From positions 1-43,390 of the forward strand of contig JAGFJE010000741.1 of the NCBI GenBank assembly GCA_024103175.1: a stretch of DNA of 43,390 nt. The letters run 5' to 3'. Origin of the DNA: Phaeodactylibacter sp. (GTDB lineage Bacteria; Bacteroidota; Bacteroidia; Chitinophagales; Saprospiraceae). A program made the translations under genes and the position numbers. The notes below the pieces were generated by a model. The model was not told where the DNA came from, made no database searches, and saw only the letters and a program-made list of their open reading frames with translations. Positions 39,854-43,390 of this stretch are shown here, piece by piece; the stretch's first letter is position 1, and every line of letters begins with the position of its first letter.

Positions 39854-40795
39854 ATGGCCAAGAGAATCAGTAAAAAAAACGTCAGCAAGACCGACCTGCG
39901 GGAATCCCTGCGCAGTGTAAAGAAGAGCAGCCGCCTGGCCTATTTCAATATTAGCGAAGAAGATATTGAGCAGAACCCGGAAAAAGTCGTCCGGGAATTA
40001 TCCCATACCGTTGCCATGATCCCCGTAAAAGGGATCGCCCCCAACCCCGACCAGCCCCGCAAGGATTTCGACCCCGAAGCCCTCCAGGAACTGGCGGACT
40101 CCCTCAAGGCCTACGGGCTGATCCAGCCGGTGACGGTGCGCCGCCTCGGCCCCGATTCCTACCAGCTGATCTCCGGAGAACGCCGCTGGAAAGCCTCCCA
40201 ACTGGCGGGCATGGAAGAGATTCCCGCCTACATCCGCCTGGCCAACGACCAGGAAATGATGGAAATGGCCCTGGTGGAAAATATCCAGCGCGAAGACCTC
40301 AACGCCATGGAAGTAGCCATCACTTACCAGCGGCTGATCGAAGAGTTCAGCCTCCGCCATGAAGACCTGGCCCAGCGCGTTGGCAAAAAACGCACGACCA
40401 TCACCAACTTCCTGCGCCTGCTCGAACTGCCGCCGGTAGTACAGGAGGCCGTCAAAGAAAATGAGATCTCCATGGGCCACGCCCGCGCCCTGGCCGGGCT
40501 GGATGACTTCGCCGTGCAGAAGTACCTGCTGGATAAGATCCTCAAAGAAGGCATGTCCGTCCGGGCGCTGGAACGCCAGGTCAGCGACTACAAGCAGCCG
40601 AAAGCCAAAAAGAGTGCGGCTTCCTCCGCCACGCTGCCCGACGAATACCGGAAAGTAGAACAAACCTTCCAGGAGTTCTTCGGCGCTAAAAACCAGGTCA
40701 AACTAAAATTAAAGGAAAAGGGCAAGGGGCAAGTCGTCCTCTCGTTCAATTCGGTAGACGAGCTGAACCAGTTGCTGGACCGGTTGGAGGATTAG
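39854..40795 (+). CDS. parB: Chromosome partitioning protein ParB/Spo0J
   Basis: 313 residues from the ATG at 39854. A basic N-terminus is followed by the ParB/Srx nuclease-like CTPase domain (IAPNPDQPRKDF, LIQPVTVRR, then the GERRWKAS box near residue 105), a motif ALVENIQREDLN, and a helix-turn-helix domain (HEDLAQRVGKKRTTITNFLR) that binds parS. The C-terminal dimerisation domain includes KLKEKGKGQVVLSF. It loads onto parS and slides as a CTP-dependent clamp. No parS-like 16-mer was found by eye in this window. Confidence 0.96.
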   Translation: MAKRISKKNVSKTDLRESLRSVKKSSRLAYFNISEEDIEQNPEKVVRELSHTVAMIPVKGIAPNPDQPRKDFDPEALQELADSLKAYGLIQPVTVRRLGPDSYQLISGERRWKASQLAGMEEIPAYIRLANDQEMMEMALVENIQREDLNAMEVAITYQRLIEEFSLRHEDLAQRVGKKRTTITNFLRLLELPPVVQEAVKENEISMGHARALAGLDDFAVQKYLLDKILKEGMSVRALERQVSDYKQPKAKKSAASSATLPDEYRKVEQTFQEFFGAKNQVKLKLKEKGKGQVVLSFNSVDELNQLLDRLED

Positions 40796-40961
40796 AACGA
40801 GAAATGTGTCGAAGTGGAAAAGTGTAAACGTGTAAATGTCCGGCTGGCTATACAGGCGCCTTAACCCGATAACATTCCTGCATGGCCACTTCCCACCGGT
40901 TAACGAAAAGTGAATGGCGGCGATTCAAATACAAAAAAGCTGGGGCCAGCGTTACTTTAGC

Positions 40962-41627
40962 ATGAAGCAGTTATTTATCCTGATATTGGCTTTATCTTGT
41001 TGTCTGGGGCAATCGGCCGCTCAGGAGATAGATACTACCGCTGTGGAGACACCCGTGGATACGGCCGTTATAACCGGCCAGGTGGATACTGTCGTTGAAA
41101 AGCAGAAGAAAGAGAACTGGTTCACCCGCGACTATCCCAACCCCAAGCGGGCGGCCCTTTTTTCCCTGGTCATTCCCGGCTCGGGGCAGCTCTACAACAA
41201 GCGGTGGTGGAAAGTGCCGCTGGTCTACGGCGCCCTCACCGGCATGGTGCTGGTGATCGATTACAACCAGGGCCTCTACCGCCGCCTCCGCGACGCCCTC
41301 GACCTCAAACGCAAGGGAGAAGAACACGAATTCTCCGGCAGCTCCATTGATAATGTCAGCACCCTGCGCAGCCTGCGCGACAGCTACGATAAAAATACCC
41401 AGACGGCGTATGTTGGGTTCATCCTGGTGTATACCCTGCAGGCCATGGAGGCCTTCGTCGACGCCCACCTCAAAGGCTTCAATGTAGATGATGACATCGG
41501 CCTGAAAGTCCGCCCCAATATAGACATCCTCGCCCCGACGGGCCAGCCGGTGATGGGCATCGGGCTGAGCATCCCGCTGCATGGGAAGCCGCTGCTGAAA
41601 CCGGGGAGGAATTTGGTGGGGCGGTGA
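40962..41627 (+). CDS. DUF5683 domain membrane protein
   Basis: 221 residues from the ATG at 40962, which opens a good signal peptide (MKQLFILILALSCCLGQSAAQ); an in-frame ATG at 40914 would bury it. The DUF5683 region is recognisable by NPKRAALFSLVIPGSGQLYN and KRWWKVPLVYGALTGMVLVI, then YVGFILVYTLQAMEAFVDAH with further hydrophobic stretches. The location directly after parB is the usual Bacteroidota gene order, where dapB and lepB normally follow; here they do not. Function is unknown. Confidence 0.85.
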   Translation: MKQLFILILALSCCLGQSAAQEIDTTAVETPVDTAVITGQVDTVVEKQKKENWFTRDYPNPKRAALFSLVIPGSGQLYNKRWWKVPLVYGALTGMVLVIDYNQGLYRRLRDALDLKRKGEEHEFSGSSIDNVSTLRSLRDSYDKNTQTAYVGFILVYTLQAMEAFVDAHLKGFNVDDDIGLKVRPNIDILAPTGQPVMGIGLSIPLHGKPLLKPGRNLVGR

Positions 41628-41688
41628 GGAAAAGGCGGGAGTGCGAAGGCGAAAACTTACCCGGCCGAGGGACGAAGACGGGTTCACC

Positions 41689-41700
41689 CGGTTATAACCG
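41689..41700. repeat. Perfect 12-bp palindrome
   Basis: CGGTTATAACCG lies in the 92-bp gap between the converging DUF5683 and CcmC-like genes. It may be part of a weak terminator structure. Confidence 0.3.
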
Positions 41701-41719
41701 ACGGGCTTCCCCTTAATTT

Positions 41720-42811
41720 TCAGTTATCCAGAAGTTTAGCTGTCTTTTTGTCTTCAGCCCAATCATCGATAAGTTTCAATTTAATCCTCCCCATCCTATG
41801 CAACAAATTCCCGATCCAGAACCCCATCAGCGTCCACCCGATCACCGCCGGGTAGAACACCATGCGCATGGTATTGTCCAGGTCCTGGGTGCCGAAGGCG
41901 GGGTTGCCGCCGGCGCCGGGGTGCAGGCTGTCCGTCAGGCGGGGAATGACGTAGATGAGGGGGATGAGGGCGACAAAGGCGAAAATGTTGTACACCGCTG
42001 AAATGCGGGCTTTCTTTTCCGGGTCTTCGAAAACGGCGCGCAGGATAAAGTAGGCAAAGTAAATGAGCAGGGCGATGGCCGTCATATTCTGCTTCACATC
42101 GCCGCTCCAGTAGGCGCCCCAGGTGTGGCGCGCCCATACGGCGCCCGTGGCCAGGCCCAGGATGCCCAGCAGGATGCCGACCTTGGTATAGGACTGCGCT
42201 TTATTGTCCGCCTCCAGGCTCCCGCCCCGCAGGTAACGGATGCTGTGCGCCACCGAAGCGATGAAGATGAAGATCATGGCGAACCAGAGGGGAACGTGAA
42301 AGTAGGTATTGCGGATGGTCTCCGACAGGATATTGCGGAAGGGGAAGGTCATGGCCCATTCCTCGCTCAGGTTCTCGATGGGGCTGTTGACCCAGGCCTT
42401 TTGGCCCATCTCCGGGTCGATGGAGTCCTGGGTGACGAAAACGGCGCTGGGTAGTACAGACGTCCCGTCTTTTTTATTATCCAGAATGAGGGTAAGATCC
42501 TGCACCTTTCGGTCCACGGGCAGGTACTCCGGAATGCGGAACAGGACAGTCAGCCGGCGCCCGCTTTCCACCTGTACGGATTCGGCTTTCAGGGCACGCT
42601 CGTTGTCGAGTTTCAGCCAGGCGCGCACCTCTCCGCCCTCGTCGTAGCGGGAGTTATACCCCAGCACTTCCAGGCTGGCCACCTCGCCCGTCCGCACACT
42701 GCTCGGCGCCACCCGCTCTATGCCCGGGCTGAGCGGCACGGTCATTCCGGCAATGAATACGTAGATCAGAATGATCACCGATAGGGCTTTCCACCAGTAT
42801 TTTTTAAGCAT
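41720..42811 (-). CDS. CcmC/CcsA-like cytochrome c biogenesis (haem handling) membrane protein
   Basis: 363 residues. One N-terminal membrane helix precedes an extracytoplasmic beta-rich insert (about 35-165) not found in E. coli CcmC. Five further membrane helices follow, with the haem-handling tryptophan-rich motif TWGAYWSGDVKQN (the WWD-type signature) near residues 230-242. Candidate haem-axial histidines are in YFHVPLWFAM and SLHPGAGG on either side. It probably presents haem for cytochrome c maturation at the periplasmic face. The partner genes of a Ccm or Ccs system are not in the window. The upstream region lies in the gene-free right end. Confidence 0.85.
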   Translation of the reverse strand: MLKKYWWKALSVIILIYVFIAGMTVPLSPGIERVAPSSVRTGEVASLEVLGYNSRYDEGGEVRAWLKLDNERALKAESVQVESGRRLTVLFRIPEYLPVDRKVQDLTLILDNKKDGTSVLPSAVFVTQDSIDPEMGQKAWVNSPIENLSEEWAMTFPFRNILSETIRNTYFHVPLWFAMIFIFIASVAHSIRYLRGGSLEADNKAQSYTKVGILLGILGLATGAVWARHTWGAYWSGDVKQNMTAIALLIYFAYFILRAVFEDPEKKARISAVYNIFAFVALIPLIYVIPRLTDSLHPGAGGNPAFGTQDLDNTMRMVFYPAVIGWTLMGFWIGNLLHRMGRIKLKLIDDWAEDKKTAKLLDN

Positions 42812-42933
42812 TTTTTTTTCTTTTTATAACTGCACAGCCAACATAACGGCTCGGCTTTTCCTAAAATTTGACGGTAGAATAACAATCTGAAGTTTATCGG
42901 ATTGCACGGAAAGCAGCCATCAAACCAGACTGG

Positions 42934-42972
42934 GCTAGTGGCCAGTCGACTTAAAGTCGCCTGGCCACTAGC
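42934..42972. repeat. 39-bp near-perfect hairpin
   Basis: GCTAGTGGCCAG and CTGGCCACTAGC (12 bp) pair, then after one mismatch CGACTT pairs with AAGTCG around a single A, giving an 18-bp arm on each side. It resembles dispersed palindromic intergenic elements. Confidence 0.8.
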
Positions 42973-43172
42973 ACGCCCCGCCGAAGACTTGGGCTATCGC
43001 AAAGTTACCCATTTTCCAGGAAAATTCCCGGGACAGTTGACCGGCTATTGTCATGAGGTTTTTTTTGGAAACCGGCTCACAAAAAAAGCACAAGCCACTG
43101 ATTACCAACCTACTAATTTCCCTTGCCTGAAAGGTACGGCAATTCCCGGTTTGACGAAATGACGTCCTGAAA

Positions 43173-43250
43173 ATTGCCGCGAAACCACAAAAACACCAAA
43201 TACGCACTAAATTTTCGTGGGATTTCGTGGCTTGGTGTTTTCGTGGCAAT
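43173..43250. repeat. TTTCGTGG tandem/inverted repeat element
   Basis: TTTCGTGG occurs three times (43213-43220, 43223-43230, 43239-43246). The outer segment beginning ATTGCC...ACACCAA (43173-43199) is the imperfect reverse complement of TTGGTGT...GGCAAT (43232-43250). The wording resembles a cgtggtttcgtg repeat seen in intergenic DNA of many environmental bacteria; this is recalled, not searched. Confidence 0.65.
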
Positions 43251-43341
43251 CCAAAGCGGGAATGGGCGCAGTTGTAATTTGTCCCCCTTTGCCAAATAGG
43301 CCTTGCCAAGCCTGCTCACCAGGGCAGCTCTCTCATGCCTG

Positions 43342-43357
43342 TCCCCCTTGAGGGGGA
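43342..43357. repeat. TCCCCCT/AGGGGGA palindrome
   Basis: A 7-bp perfect dyad around TG, followed by ATTTAGGGGG. Together they form the cccctaaatccccc-type intergenic motif I recall as recurrent in Bacteroidota genomes. It ends near the window edge. Confidence 0.6.
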
Positions 43358-43390
43358 TTTAGGGGGTGATGGTGGGCCGCAGATAGGAGC

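Larger units (their letters stand above)
42812..43390. other. Gene-free right end with several inverted repeats
   Basis: This 579-bp stretch has no frame with protein-like composition; the short frames at 42902-43162 and 42968-43309 show no family pattern. It should contain the promoter of the CcmC-like gene, but no TAnnTTTG match was found on the minus strand. It holds three distinct inverted or tandem repeat elements listed separately. Confidence 0.7.

Noticed and set aside
42902..43309. Short frames on both strands in the right end
   Set aside because: They run through inverted repeats, have no motifs and lack coding-like composition.

Overview
The window looks like a chromosomal segment of a Bacteroidota bacterium, most probably from the Saprospiraceae/Lewinella-Phaeodactylibacter side. 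The evidence is promoter cores of the Bacteroidota type (TTG ... TAnnTTTG), several proteins with C-terminal Por/type IX secretion (T9SS) sorting domains, a giant SprB-repeat adhesin with a gliding-motility-type C-terminus, a DUF5683 protein directly behind parAB, and generally weak Shine-Dalgarno sequences. Base composition looks moderately GC-rich. I saw no tRNA, rRNA, CRISPR array, transposase, integrase or phage gene; this is ordinary chromosome with some unusual accessory modules.

Region 1 (0.1-8.9 kb) is the most unusual part. A twin-AAA+ CbbX/SpoVK-like ATPase with a tandemly duplicated N-terminal beta-rich domain (102-2741, minus) is divergent from a large ClpB-like ATPase (2934-6245, plus) whose first AAA module is degenerate, whose middle domain is missing and whose C-terminus is extended. 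Next come a membrane-anchored TPR protein with an N-terminal helical domain that looks like effector-associated domain 11 (6342-7991) and a secreted intradiol-dioxygenase-like protein with a twin-arginine leader and a T9SS tail (7997-8896). I propose this as the candidate undescribed ATPase/chaperone or conflict-type system.

Region 2 (9.0-20.2 kb) holds rmuC, a SixA-like phosphohistidine-phosphatase lipoprotein, a helical-repeat protein, a dockerin/cohesin-like T9SS protein paired with a strongly acidic PepSY-like lipoprotein carrying a 32-residue Asp/Gly tract, a 34-residue membrane micro-ORF, a PlsC-like acyltransferase, an ECF sigma factor with a large single-pass membrane partner, and an isoaspartyl peptidase lipoprotein.

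Region 3 (20.4-28.3 kb) is a compact fatty acid beta-oxidation operon: acyl-CoA synthetase (TTG start), long FadE-type acyl-CoA dehydrogenase, a FadN-type hydroxyacyl-CoA dehydrogenase/enoyl-CoA hydratase and a thiolase. Two junctions overlap by one base. Together the four genes can activate a fatty acid and run every step of a beta-oxidation cycle.

Region 4 (28.3-43.4 kb) has the 1821-residue SprB-repeat adhesin (minus), sppA, a GT39-like membrane glycosyltransferase, an NADPH-dependent FMN reductase, a UPF0173 metal-dependent hydrolase, parA-parB-DUF5683, a CcmC/CcsA-like cytochrome c biogenesis protein, and a 579-bp gene-free end with several inverted repeats. All domain calls come from reading motifs by eye; no database search was run.
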